Source: Acidobacteriaceae bacterium
Lineage (GTDB): Bacteria; Acidobacteriota; Terriglobia; Terriglobales; Acidobacteriaceae
Assembly: GCA_003134815.1 (NCBI GenBank)
Contig: PLCO01000009.1
Span: forward strand, 65,010 to 129,009
DNA length: 64,000 nucleotides
Direction: 5' to 3'
The notes beneath the pieces are model-generated. The model did no database searches. It saw nothing but the letters and a program-made list of their open reading frames with translations, and was not told the DNA's origin. This document shows positions 46,981-55,541 of this stretch, piece after piece. Within the stretch, counting starts at the first letter, position 1. Each line of letters starts with the position of its first letter. Made by a program: the position numbers and the translations under genes.

Positions 46981-48326
46981 AGAGGCGGACGCGATCATTT
47001 TCGGGGCACAAGAAGGCTGTGTCGAGGACTGCAGTGAGCGATGCTGCACCGGCGCAGCTGGTTCAAATCGAGAAGCCTATTTATGGCGGGGCGTTTCTGG
47101 CGCGCCTGGAAGGCAAGGCAGTGTTTGTGCCGCTCGCGCTGCCCGGGGAGCAGGCGCGCGTGCGCGTAGTGGAAGAGAAGCGCGGCTACGCGACGGCCGA
47201 ATTGGAAGCGATTGTTGCTGCGGCGGCGGAGCGGGTTGTGCCGGCTTGCAAACACTTTGGAACCTGCGGCGGCTGCCAGTACCAGCACGCGGAGTACAAA
47301 GCGCAACTTGCTTACAAGCAGGCGATTTTGCGCGAGACGCTGGAGCGCGGCGGCGTGCGGGTGCCGGAAGAAATCGCAGTGCTGGCTGGCGAGCCGTGGG
47401 CGTACCGAAATCGGATCCGGCTGGCGTTCGATGCGGAGGGGAAGACGGGATACCGAGGGCGGCGGTCGCATGCGGTGGTTGCAATTGAGGAGTGCCCAAT
47501 CGCGGCGCCCCTGCTGGTGCAGGCTGCATTCAGCGCGGCGGAACTGTTTCGGCGGTTCGCGGTTCCGAGCCGGCCCGCTGAGCTCTCGGTTTTTGGCGAT
47601 GCGGCTGAAGATTCGATGCTGGCGAGTGTCTTCACGGAAGGCGCGGCTCGGGTTCCGCTCAGGGATTATTTCGATGCGCTGCTGCCGCAGATCCCTTCCC
47701 TTCGCGGGGTGGAACTGGTGGAAGTTCACCAAGGCCAGCCAAGGACCGTCGCGCGGGCTGGCGCCGAATCAATTGACTACCGTGCGGCTGGATTTGATTA
47801 TCGCGTAGATCATGGTGCGTTCTTCCAGGTGAACCGTTGGCTGGTGGACGAGCTGGTGGAGTGCGTGACGAGCGGGCTGCGGGGCGGCCAAGCCTGGGAT
47901 CTGTTTGCGGGAGTTGGACTGTTTGCGCGAAAGCTTGCGGGGAAGTTTGAGCGCGTGATCGCAGTGGAGTCGGCGCCGGCGGCGATGGCCGCGCTCACGG
48001 AGAATTTGAAGGGGACAAATGCGACGGCGGTAAAGGCAGCGACGCTGGAGTTTTTGCGCGGTGCGGCGAAGGGCGAAGGACCGGATGCGATTGTCCCCGA
48101 TTTGATAGTTGTCGACCCGCCGCGCGCAGGGTTGGGCGCGGAAACGACGGAGCTTTTGGGACGAATTGCCGCGCCCGAGTTGGTGTATGTTTCGTGCGAT
48201 CCGGCAACGCTGGCACGCGATCTGCGAGAGCTTGTGAACGCGGGCTACGCGATCGAGCGCATCACGCTCGCGGACCTGTTTCCGCAGACGTTTCACCTTG
48301 AAACTGTGGTCAAGTTGCGGCGGTAA
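46977..48326 (+). CDS. 23S rRNA (uracil-5-)-methyltransferase, RumA/RlmD type
   Basis: This is a SAM-dependent m5U methyltransferase of the TrmA/RumA family. An N-terminal TRAM domain (LVQIEKPIYGGAFLARLEGK) is followed by CKHFGTCGGCQYQHAEYKAQ and a later Cys (EECPIA), the four [4Fe-4S] ligands of RumA. SAM motif I is WDLFAGVGLFARKLA, and DPPRAGLG is next. The catalytic Cys is in YVSCDPATLARDL. The length (449 aa) is normal. The exact uridine (1939 or 747) is not clear from the sequence, so I give no symbol. Confidence 0.93.
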   Translation: MKRRTRSFSGHKKAVSRTAVSDAAPAQLVQIEKPIYGGAFLARLEGKAVFVPLALPGEQARVRVVEEKRGYATAELEAIVAAAAERVVPACKHFGTCGGCQYQHAEYKAQLAYKQAILRETLERGGVRVPEEIAVLAGEPWAYRNRIRLAFDAEGKTGYRGRRSHAVVAIEECPIAAPLLVQAAFSAAELFRRFAVPSRPAELSVFGDAAEDSMLASVFTEGAARVPLRDYFDALLPQIPSLRGVELVEVHQGQPRTVARAGAESIDYRAAGFDYRVDHGAFFQVNRWLVDELVECVTSGLRGGQAWDLFAGVGLFARKLAGKFERVIAVESAPAAMAALTENLKGTNATAVKAATLEFLRGAAKGEGPDAIVPDLIVVDPPRAGLGAETTELLGRIAAPELVYVSCDPATLARDLRELVNAGYAIERITLADLFPQTFHLETVVKLRR

Positions 48327-48356
48327 TACGATGCAGCACTTTTCCTGATAGGCTTA

Positions 48357-48424
48357 TTCCACTTCCAAGACTGCTGCTTTCCAATTCCAAAACTGCTTTT
48401 TTTCACTTCCCGGACTGCTGTTTC
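48357..48424. repeat. Three imperfect tandem 22-23 bp repeats before comEC
   Basis: Units TTCCACTTCCAAGACTGCTG, TTCCAATTCCAAAACTGCTT and TTCACTTCCCGGACTGCTG start at 48357, 48379 and 48402. They fill the gap between the methyltransferase stop and the comEC start, and replace a visible ribosome binding site for comEC. Confidence 0.7.
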
Positions 48425-48431
48425 CGACACG

Positions 48432-51146
48432 ATGGAATCTCCTTTTGTCCATCCCGGGATTCGTGTGTCCGTTGGCGCCGGCGCGCCGCTGTTCCATGCG
48501 GCGTGGCTGTTTGCGGCGGGGATTGTTGTGGCGAGCCGCGTATGGATGCAGCCTGCGCTGCTGCTGATCCTGCTGGCGGTGGTCGCGGCGCTGTGTTGCC
48601 TGGCTGTCTGCCGCGGCGGACACTCACAACGAATTGCGTGGCTGCCGCTGGCAGTGTTGTGGATGATGCTGGGCGCGTGGTGCGCGGAGATGGAACCGCA
48701 GCCTGCGCCTGCGCCGGAACTGGCCGCCCTTTCTGACGGATTGCTGCGCACCGTGGAAGGGACCGTGGTGGATGCGGGGCCGCTGCGCACCGAGCTTGAA
48801 CAAAATGTGGACGAGCCAACAGCGACTGTGCCGTCGCAGCGAATCGATGTTCGCGTGGCGACGGTTGAGTTGGTGACCGACGACAACGATGCGCAAACGC
48901 CGGTAACAGGCGGCGTGCGGTTGACGGTGCGGTGGCCGTTGGAGACGGGCGCACAGGGCGGTGTGCAGGCCTTTCAGTGCGGCGAGCGCGTGCGGGCTGT
49001 GGTTCGGCTGCTGCGGCCTGAGAGCTATCGCGATCCGGGCGTATGGAGCAGAGCGGATTATCTGCTGGACCAGGGAATCACTTCGACGGCATCGGTTGCA
49101 ATTGATCGCGTGGAGCATCTGGGGCGGTCGCCCGGCGCGTTTCTGGCGTGCAGAGTGAGCGAGTGGCAGCATGCGTCAACGACGCGGCTGCTGGCGCTGC
49201 CGGCGGCGATGCGCTGGCTGCCGGCGGCGATGCGACTGAGCGAAGACGACGCTGTGATGCTGTCGGCGATGGTGGCCGGGGACCGCACCTATCTGACTCA
49301 TGCGCTGCGCGTGGGCTTCGAGCGGACGGGGTCGTTTCACATGCTTGTGGTTTCGGGATTCCACCTTGCGATCGTGGCCGCGTGCATCTTGTGGATCGCG
49401 CGACGATTGCGCATCCCGCGTGTACCGGCGACGATTTTGACGATCGTTGCGTCGTTGGCGTATGCGCTGTTTACAGGATTTGGCACTCCGGTGCAACGGT
49501 CGCTTTGGATGGTGACGCTGTATCTGCTGGGGCGGCTAGTGTATCGCGAACGAAACGCACTGAACACGATTGGGTTTGCCGCGTTGTGTTTGCTGGTGGT
49601 GAGCCCGCGGAGCCTTTTCGATAGCAGCCTGCAGATGACGCTGCTGGCGGTGATTGCGATTGCGGGAGTGGCTGCGCCGCTGCTCCAGGGAACGATTCAT
49701 CCTTATGCGACAGCGTTGCGCGATTTACGGGTGGTGGCGATTGACATTAAGCTCGCGCCACGTTTGGCGGAGTTTCGCGTGATGATGCGGATGGTGGCTG
49801 AGCGGATGGAGCGGGCCGGCAATCGATGGTTGGCGTGGCAGATTTTTCCGTGGAGCGTCCGATTCGCAATCAGAGTTGCGGAGCTGGTGGTGGTTTCATG
49901 CGTGGTGGAGCTGGCGATGACGCTGCCGATGGCGGTCTACTTTCACCGCATTACGATCTTTGCGCTGCCGGTCAATCTGCTGATTTTGCCGATGCTGCTG
50001 GTGTTGATGCCAGCGGCGCTCGTGACAATGCTGATGCTGGTAGTGTGGCCGGCGGCAGCGGTGGTTCCGGCGATGGTGGTGGCGCTGGTGATGCACATCG
50101 GAGTGGGTCTGGTGCATCTGTTCGGATCGATGGCGCTGGGGGATTTTCGGATTCCGAGTCCGCTGGCATTGCAGTCGGCGGCGTTCTGCATGCTGCTGGG
50201 AGCAGCGGTTGTGCTGGCGCATGAGAGTTTAGGGCGTGGTACACGCTGGATGCGCCGCAGCGCATGGGCGGCGCTGGCGATGGCTGCGCTGGCGGCTGTG
50301 ATTCCACGACCAATTGAGCGGCCGAAGGGCGCGATGCTGATGGAGGCGATCGATGTGGGACAGGGCGATTCGCTGCTGGTGATTACGCCGGACGGAAAGA
50401 CGCTGCTGATTGATGGCGGGGGATTTGGCGGAGGGCCGAGGCAGGCTCCCCAGGACTTTGACATTGGCGAAGAGGTGGTTTCGCCGGCGCTGTGGGCGCG
50501 GGGGATTCGACATCTGGATGCGGTGGCGCTGAGCCACGCGCACTCCGACCATATGGGCGGATTGCCGGCGGTGCTGAGGAATTTTCATCCCGATGAACTG
50601 TGGATGGGAATCAATCCGCGGTTTGGAGCATATAACGCGCTACTGGACGAGGCTGCTGCACAGCATGTGAATGTGCGAAGTTTTCGCGCAGGCGATGCCT
50701 TCACTTTTGGAAACACGCAAGTGAAAGTGCTGGCTCCATTTCGCAATTATGAGCCGGGCGTCGAGCCATCGAATAACGATTCGCTGGTGCTGCATGTGGG
50801 ATACGAAGCAACCTCGGTGATGTTGGAGGGTGACGCAGAAGCGCCGATTGAGCAGGCGATGCTGGCCGAGCAAGGACTCGCGAGCACGCTGCTGAAGGTG
50901 GGACACCACGGCAGCATCACTTCGACACGGCCGGAGTTTTTGGCGCGCGTGGCGCCGCAATGGGCTGTGATTTCGAGTGGGCTTCACAACCGGTACGGGC
51001 ATCCGCGCGAGGAGGTTCTGGAAGAGCTCGAAGAGGCGCATGTACGGACGCTGCGGACGGACATTAATGGGATTTCATGCTTCGTGCTCGACGGACGAAC
51101 GACAACGGGGACGGTGGGATGCGGTGGGGGCCCCAGCTCACGGTAG
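48432..51146 (+). CDS. comEC: DNA internalisation channel ComEC/Rec2
   Basis: ComEC carries transforming single-stranded DNA across the inner membrane. The 904-aa protein has a hydrophobic N-terminus, a DUF4131-type soluble part to about residue 270, and the competence domain (LSEDDAVMLSAMVAGDRTYL, RTGSFHMLVVSGFHLAIVAA) with about eight helices. A C-terminal metallo-beta-lactamase domain starts at IDVGQGDSLLVITPDGKTLL. SHAHSDHMGG is the HxHxDH metal motif near residue 700, and HHGSITSTRPEFL follows. All three parts are complete. The ATG at 48432 has no clear ribosome binding site. Confidence 0.95.
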   Translation: MESPFVHPGIRVSVGAGAPLFHAAWLFAAGIVVASRVWMQPALLLILLAVVAALCCLAVCRGGHSQRIAWLPLAVLWMMLGAWCAEMEPQPAPAPELAALSDGLLRTVEGTVVDAGPLRTELEQNVDEPTATVPSQRIDVRVATVELVTDDNDAQTPVTGGVRLTVRWPLETGAQGGVQAFQCGERVRAVVRLLRPESYRDPGVWSRADYLLDQGITSTASVAIDRVEHLGRSPGAFLACRVSEWQHASTTRLLALPAAMRWLPAAMRLSEDDAVMLSAMVAGDRTYLTHALRVGFERTGSFHMLVVSGFHLAIVAACILWIARRLRIPRVPATILTIVASLAYALFTGFGTPVQRSLWMVTLYLLGRLVYRERNALNTIGFAALCLLVVSPRSLFDSSLQMTLLAVIAIAGVAAPLLQGTIHPYATALRDLRVVAIDIKLAPRLAEFRVMMRMVAERMERAGNRWLAWQIFPWSVRFAIRVAELVVVSCVVELAMTLPMAVYFHRITIFALPVNLLILPMLLVLMPAALVTMLMLVVWPAAAVVPAMVVALVMHIGVGLVHLFGSMALGDFRIPSPLALQSAAFCMLLGAAVVLAHESLGRGTRWMRRSAWAALAMAALAAVIPRPIERPKGAMLMEAIDVGQGDSLLVITPDGKTLLIDGGGFGGGPRQAPQDFDIGEEVVSPALWARGIRHLDAVALSHAHSDHMGGLPAVLRNFHPDELWMGINPRFGAYNALLDEAAAQHVNVRSFRAGDAFTFGNTQVKVLAPFRNYEPGVEPSNNDSLVLHVGYEATSVMLEGDAEAPIEQAMLAEQGLASTLLKVGHHGSITSTRPEFLARVAPQWAVISSGLHNRYGHPREEVLEELEEAHVRTLRTDINGISCFVLDGRTTTGTVGCGGGPSSR

Positions 51147-51172
51147 ACCTAGTAAGCAAAATTGCTTATAAT
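51144..51172 (+). promoter_or_regulatory. hicAB promoter with palindromic operator
   Basis: TAGACC (51144-51149), 17 bp, and a perfect TATAAT (51167-51172). The inverted repeat TAAGCAA-AA-TTGCTTA (51153-51168) overlaps the spacer and the -10, a usual place for HicB binding. Confidence 0.75.
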
Positions 51173-51183
51173 GAGAGGCAAGC

Positions 51184-51360
51184 GTGAAGAGCAGCGAGTT
51201 CAAAAGATGGCTGGCGTTGCAGGGCGCGACCTTCAAACCGGGCAAAGGCGGTCACCTGAGAGTGGAGCTAAACGGAAAGATTTCCGTGCTGCCTATGCAT
51301 TCGAAGGATATGAAGACAGGAACGGTCCGAGGCATCAAGAAGCAGCTCGGACTGAAATAG
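51184..51360 (+). CDS. hicA: HicA mRNA-interferase toxin (58 aa)
   Basis: HicA is a small double-stranded-RNA-binding-fold ribonuclease that cleaves mRNA. The frame starts with GTG at 51184 after GAGAGG. It reads KSSEFKRWLALQGATFKPGK, then GGHLRVELNGK with the catalytic His24, and ends KTGTVRGIKKQLGLK. This matches HicA throughout and has the usual size. It is 12 bases upstream of hicB and shares its operator-bearing promoter. Confidence 0.93.
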   Translation: MKSSEFKRWLALQGATFKPGKGGHLRVELNGKISVLPMHSKDMKTGTVRGIKKQLGLK

Positions 51361-51372
51361 GAGACGGCAAAG

Positions 51373-51789
51373 ATGAGATTCCCCGCGAAGTTTGTCCGCG
51401 CTAAAGAAGGCGGCTTTGTCGTCACGTTCCCTGATATTCCCGAAGCGATTACGCAAGGGGAAAACATTGACGACGCCATGTGGCACGCAGCAGACGCTCT
51501 GGAATCTGCGCTTGATTTCTATTTCGAAGCGGGCCGGCCAGTCCCTCTTCCCTCCCCAGCTAAACGCGGCCAGAGGATGGTTGAACTGCCGGCGAGCGTT
51601 GCCGCAAAGGTTCTTCTGCTCAACGAGATGATCCGCCAGAAAGTGCGGCCTGCGGAGTTGGCTCGCCGCCTGCGTGTGACACCTCAGGAAGTGACGAGAT
51701 TGATTGACTTGCGCCACGCGACGAAAATCGACGGGATCGCGGGCGCGTTGAAGGCATTGGGTAAAACGATGGAAATTCGGGCCGTTTGA
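51373..51789 (+). CDS. hicB: HicB antitoxin with HTH domain
   Basis: HicB neutralises HicA and represses the operon. The N-terminal partially degraded RNase-H-like domain reads FPAKFVRAKEGGFVVTFPDI, PEAITQGENIDDAMWHAADA and LESALDFYFEAGRPVPLPSP. The C-terminal part is a helix-turn-helix (RPAELARRLRVTPQEVTRLI, DLRHATKIDGIAGALKALGK). The length (138 aa) is normal for HTH-type HicB. It ends four bases from the convergent kdsA stop, so there is no room for a terminator. Confidence 0.94.
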   Translation: MRFPAKFVRAKEGGFVVTFPDIPEAITQGENIDDAMWHAADALESALDFYFEAGRPVPLPSPAKRGQRMVELPASVAAKVLLLNEMIRQKVRPAELARRLRVTPQEVTRLIDLRHATKIDGIAGALKALGKTMEIRAV

Positions 51790-51793
51790 GCCT

Positions 51794-52615
51794 CTATTTG
51801 GCCGAGCGCGCCGCGGCGTGGATGGCGAGGAGCGTTTCGAGCAGGGGCTTGAGGAGTTTGAGGTCGAGGGCATTGGCGCCGTCGGATTTAGCGTTGGCCG
51901 GATCGTTGTGGACTTCAACGAAGAGACCATCGATGCCGGCGGCGACCGCGGCGCGAGAGAGCAGAGGAATGTACTCGGGTTGGCCGCCGCTGATGCCGTT
52001 GGCTGCGGAGGGCTGCTGCACGGAATGCGTTGCATCAAAGACGACAGGCGCAAGACGGCGCATGATGGCGAGCGAGCGGAAATCGACGACAAGATTGTTG
52101 TAGCCGAAGGTTGAGCCGCGCTCGGTGAGGAAGACGCGCTCATTGCCCGTGGAGCGGACTTTTTCGAGGCCATGAGTCATGTCCCAGGGGGCAACGAACT
52201 GGCCTTTCTTGATGTTGACGGCGCGGCCCGTGCGTCCCGCGGCCAGTAGCAGGTCAGTCTGGCGGCAGAGGAACGCGGGAATCTGCAGCACATCGACAGC
52301 TACAGCGGCGACTTCGCAGTGGGCCGGCTCGTGAACGTCGGTGAGGACGGGCAGGCCTGTGTCTTTGGCGATCTTACCGAGGATGCGCACGCCTTCTTTG
52401 AGGCCGGGACCGCGGAAGCTCTTGGCGCTGGTGCGGTTGGCCTTGTCGTAGCTGGCCTTGAAAATAAACGGAATGCCGAGGTCGGCGGCAATGCGCTGGA
52501 CGGCTTCAGCAATGGAGCGAGCGTGGGATTCGGACTCGATGACGCAGGGACCGGCGACGAGGAAGAGCCGGCCTGAGCCCACTTGCACCGGCCCGATTTC
52601 GAACGAACTGCTCAC
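51794..52615 (-). CDS. kdsA: 3-deoxy-8-phosphooctulonate (Kdo-8-P) synthase
   Basis: It condenses arabinose-5-phosphate and phosphoenolpyruvate in lipopolysaccharide core synthesis. LFLVAGPCVIESESHARSIA, IFKASYDKANRTSAKSFRGP, RGSTFGYNNLVVDFRSLAIM and VEVHNDPANAKSDGANALDL are conserved. A Cys in AGPCVIES is at the position of the metal-binding Cys of the metal-dependent class, where the metal-independent enzymes have Asn. The start is GTG at 52615. The length (273 aa) is normal. Confidence 0.96.
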   Translation of the reverse strand: MSSSFEIGPVQVGSGRLFLVAGPCVIESESHARSIAEAVQRIAADLGIPFIFKASYDKANRTSAKSFRGPGLKEGVRILGKIAKDTGLPVLTDVHEPAHCEVAAVAVDVLQIPAFLCRQTDLLLAAGRTGRAVNIKKGQFVAPWDMTHGLEKVRSTGNERVFLTERGSTFGYNNLVVDFRSLAIMRRLAPVVFDATHSVQQPSAANGISGGQPEYIPLLSRAAVAAGIDGLFVEVHNDPANAKSDGANALDLKLLKPLLETLLAIHAAARSAK

Positions 52616-52700
52616 GAGGGAGATTGTACAGGGGCCAGAGAACTGGGGTCAGGGATCATTAAGGCCTTGATCCGTGATTGGAAATCTGAGGGAAAGTACA

Positions 52701-52744
52701 CGCGTGCTCTCCGCGTATCCCGGAGACGGGAGGGAGAGCACGCG
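52701..52744. repeat. Long palindrome between kdsA and an HhH-like gene
   Basis: CGCGTGCTCTCC (52701-52712) pairs perfectly with GGAGAGCACGCG (52733-52744). Inside, TCCCG and CGGGA pair around GAGA, so the whole forms a two-part hairpin. It lacks a T run. Confidence 0.85.
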
Positions 52745-52769
52745 GTAGGGATTCGGAAATCAGGCCCGG

Positions 52770-53327
52770 CTACTCGGCGTGGCTGCGCGACCACTCCCAG
52801 AGCGCGCGGTCAATTGTGCGCAGAGGCGTGGGAGCGGGAAGCTCGCTTTGCGGCGTGACGATGTTGCTTTCGGCGAGGCGCTTGCAGAAGGCCAGGTACT
52901 CCTCGTAGAAGCGGACGTCGTGACGCGCGTGGCCCAGGGCTTCAAGGGTGCGGTAGTCCAGCACCGTATAGCGCTCAGGGAAGATTGCGGCCAGAACGGC
53001 TGAGGCCAGGGCAATGTCAATGCCGTGAAGATCAAGCAGCGCCTTTACGGCGGTTTCAGTTGAAGACTCGGGTGATGCGGCGACGGACAAGGTGCGGCGG
53101 ATCTTCTCGTTGCTGTTGCAGATGAGGACCTGCACCGCGCGCTCGGACTTCCAGCGCACAATCGCTTCCAGGTTGGCCAGCGAATAATCTCCATTGCGAA
53201 TGGCTTCTCCGGCTTCAAAAGCGGCTTTTTCTAGCTCGTGCTCTTTCTCGCCGGCTGTCTGCCAATACTGCTCTGCCAAGTCTTGCAACTCCGCTTCAGC
53301 AGGCTGAAGCTGGAAGTAGGCGACCAT
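52770..53327 (-). CDS. Hypothetical protein with a helix-hairpin-helix-like segment
   Basis: I prefer the ATG at 53327 (MVAYFQLQPAEAELQDLAEQ) because AAGGA precedes it at good spacing. The 185-aa product is helical. LLDLHGIDIALASAVLAAIF with PERYTVLDYRTLEALG resembles the helix-hairpin-helix segment of DNA-glycosylase-like proteins. The end TIDRALWEWSRSH is also characteristic of a conserved group I recall, without assigned function. The catalytic Lys/Asp of HhH-GPD glycosylases is not evident. It sits beside vapBC and the TcmP pair, so a nucleic-acid role is possible. Confidence 0.7.
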   Translation of the reverse strand: MVAYFQLQPAEAELQDLAEQYWQTAGEKEHELEKAAFEAGEAIRNGDYSLANLEAIVRWKSERAVQVLICNSNEKIRRTLSVAASPESSTETAVKALLDLHGIDIALASAVLAAIFPERYTVLDYRTLEALGHARHDVRFYEEYLAFCKRLAESNIVTPQSELPAPTPLRTIDRALWEWSRSHAE

Positions 53328-53699
53328 CTCGATATTCCTTCCTTTCATTCCCAAAGCTTAGTCACGATAGGCCCGGGGCGAAATCATTGTCAATAACCCG
53401 GAGGGTGGTATTTGCGCAGGCGTACCGGACTGGTCTAGTCAGACTCGGATGGCCATGGAAACGGCTGCCCGGATTGCTGTTGAAGAGGCATTTGTTCATC
53501 GAATTATGGCTCGAAGAGGAACATTTTATAGGTCAAAAGAGGACACGAAAAAGAAGGCTTCCAGTGGAAGTAGACGAGATTGCCATGAGATTCGCTTGAA
53601 GGGGAGTTTGCTGCGGGAAGAATGTTTCGAGAAAAGCGGGGCTGGATGGGCGGGGAGCGATTTTTGGATTCGAGTGAAATCGTGATTGGTCACTTTAAG
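53328..53699. other. Intergenic region upstream of vapBC
   Basis: About 370 bases. Short plus-strand ORFs (53387-53599, 53449-53685) overlap in different frames and have no family character. The region is AT-richer than flanking genes. It may be a decayed gene, but I see no recognisable remnant. Confidence 0.35.
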
Positions 53700-53752
53700 T
53701 TGTTAAAATTCAGGTTGTTGGCTAAAATGCCATTTTTGATGGTAAAATGGCA
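53700..53752 (+). promoter_or_regulatory. vapBC promoter with palindromic operator
   Basis: TTGTTA (53700-53705), 17 bp, and TAAAAT (53723-53728). A perfect 9-bp inverted repeat TGCCATTTT (53728-53736) and AAAATGGCA (53744-53752) with a 7-bp spacer covers the start region up to the ATG. Another AATGCCAT half-site lies at 53758-53765 inside the gene. Confidence 0.75.
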
Positions 53753-53754
53753 CT

Positions 53755-54036
53755 ATGAATGCCATTGTGGAGATTGATCGTGCGGGCAGGATTGTGGTGC
53801 CAAAGAAGTTTCGCGACGCGCTGCGGCTGCGGCCAGGAACGCGACTAAAGCTGGAGCGGGCCGGCGACCAGTTGGTGCTGGAGCAGGACTACCCGGAACC
53901 GCGGCTGGAAATGCGAGACGGACTGCTGGTGATGGTAGGCGGGCCTCCGCTGACGGCGGAGGACGTGAACGAGGCAATCAAGCAGGGGTATGACGAGCGC
54001 CACAAAAGGATTATGGAAGGAAGCGGATTGGAGTGA
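53755..54036 (+). CDS. vapB: AbrB/MazE-type antitoxin (VapB)
   Basis: The 93-aa protein has the swapped-hairpin AbrB domain: VEIDRAGRIVVPKKFRDALR, LRPGTRLKLERAGDQLVLEQ. A C-terminal toxin-binding tail (LTAEDVNEAIKQGYDERHKR) follows. It should bind the TGCCATTTT repeats. Its stop overlaps the toxin's GTG by four bases. Confidence 0.92.
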   Translation: MNAIVEIDRAGRIVVPKKFRDALRLRPGTRLKLERAGDQLVLEQDYPEPRLEMRDGLLVMVGGPPLTAEDVNEAIKQGYDERHKRIMEGSGLE

Positions 54037-54518
54037 GCGTCTTCCTCGATACTTCGGTGCTTGTTGCCGCGGTGCGCACGGCCGACCTACGTCATGCAGC
54101 CAGTAACGAACTGGTACGGAAATGCGGCCCCGACAACTCCAGTTGCGCGGCGCACACCTTGGCCGAGGTTTACTCCAGCCTGACGGGTATGCGCCCGCCG
54201 AACCGTTTCCGCCCGGAGCAAGCGATTCAAGTGATTGATGAGTTTCGCGCGAAATTTCGCTGCGTGGAGCTGACAGCGGACGAAGTGGTGGACACGGCGC
54301 GCGGAATCGCGGGCCTGGGATTGATGGGCGGAATCATTTACGATGCTCTGCTGCTGACCTGCGCCCGCAAGGTGAACGCGGACCGGATTTACACCTGGAA
54401 CGTTCGACATTTTCAGACGGTGGCGCCGGATCTGGCAGGGCGAATTGTGGAGCCCGGCCAGCAAGACTCGCTCGGAGTCGATCACGAGACCGAGGACGAC
54501 GTCATCGGGTTTCCGTGA
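54033..54518 (+). CDS. vapC: PIN-domain ribonuclease toxin (VapC)
   Basis: VapC toxins cleave RNA. The PIN acidic residues are visible: Asp6 in VFLDTSVLVAAV, Glu in HTLAEVYSSLTG, and Asp in GGIIYDALLLTCARK. TWNVRHFQ provides the last strand, with Asn in place of a final Asp. The GTG start overlaps vapB. The C-terminal tail of about 25 residues after IVEPG is acidic. It forms a complete type II toxin-antitoxin pair. Confidence 0.92.
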   Translation: MSVFLDTSVLVAAVRTADLRHAASNELVRKCGPDNSSCAAHTLAEVYSSLTGMRPPNRFRPEQAIQVIDEFRAKFRCVELTADEVVDTARGIAGLGLMGGIIYDALLLTCARKVNADRIYTWNVRHFQTVAPDLAGRIVEPGQQDSLGVDHETEDDVIGFP

Positions 54519-54701
54519 GATGAGGGTTTGGCTAGCATTCCGCCGCAAGTCCATTCTGATCGCGCGGCCTGGAGGGGGAAGGCGGCGCTGCGACTCGAAC
54601 AACCTATCGGGTATGCTAGTTTGATTCTCCATCTGGCCGACCCGACTAGAGCTACACTGATCGACCTTGACATAAAGAGAACGAAAGGCGAAAGTCTAAG
54701 C

Positions 54702-55541
54702 ATGAGCACAGAGCTCAGAATTGACGAAATCGGCTACTGGTCCGAGGTCAAGCTCGCGATCTTGGACGAGTATGCCAAGCCTTACAACCAGATACTGCAT
54801 AAGCGTCGCTTTAAGACCATGTACATTGATGGTTTCGCCGGCGCAGGACACCACCGGGCCAAAGGTAGCAACCGGGTAATTGAAGGCAGCCCTCAGCGTG
54901 CTTTAAATGTGCAGCCGCCATTTGACTACCTCCACTTTGTCGATATCGATTGAGCGCGTGTGCATGAATTGGAACGTCTGACGGCTGGGCGCCAAAATGT
55001 GCAGGTACATCATGGCGACTGCAACAGGATTCTCGTCAACGATGTCTTTCCGAAGGTTCGGTATGCAAACTATGAGCGGGCCCTGTGCATTTTGGACCCG
55101 TACGGATTGCACCTAGACTGGCAGGTCATCAAGGCTGCAGGCGATTCTCAATCGATTGAGATCTTCCTGAATTTCCCAGTAATGGACATGAATATGAACG
55201 TCCTTTGGCACAACTCGGATCTCGTTTCCGAGCTTCATCGGGAACGAATGACAAGATTCTGGGGTGATGACTCTTGGCAGAACGCAGCCTATCAAACTAC
55301 ACAGGGTCTCTTTGAACAAATGCAGGAGAAGTCTACCAACGAGGAGGTCGCCGAGGCATTCCGGGTCCGACTGATGAAGGACGGTGGCTTCAAGTATGTT
55401 CCAAAACCAATGCCAATGCGCAATACGAAAGGAGCGGTAGTATATTTCCTGTTCTTTGCCGCCCAAAAGCCAGCCGCCGACAAGATCGTGAAAGATATCT
55501 TTGCGAAATACGCGCACCGTGGAGAGGTCCCAAATGGCTGA
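54702..55541 (+). pseudogene. tcmP: tcmP, three-Cys-motif partner gene interrupted by an in-frame TGA
   Basis: Read through, the 280-codon frame is a typical TcmP with a methyltransferase-like Rossmann pattern: YIDGFAGAGHH (motif I), LHFVDID (motif II), VQVHHGDCNRILV and LCILDPYGLHLDW. Codon 84 (54951-54953) is TGA directly after FVDID, in a place where the family continues. A CGA-to-TGA change would explain it. The frame is intact on both sides. GTG at 54960, two codons later, could restart translation and yield a split protein of 83 and 193 aa. Alternatives are a true pseudogene or a sequencing error. The DNA is AT-richer than its neighbours (27 of 60 G+C in the line at 54781). It overlaps the three-Cys gene by eight bases. 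Confidence 0.85.

Noticed and set aside
53387-53685. Two short plus-strand ORFs upstream of vapBC
   Set aside because: They overlap in different frames, lack ribosome binding sites and show no family character.
54951-54953. Selenocysteine recoding of the TGA in tcmP
   Set aside because: No SECIS-like hairpin is obvious just downstream, and I know of no selenocysteine at this place in TcmP. Nonsense mutation or stop-restart is simpler.
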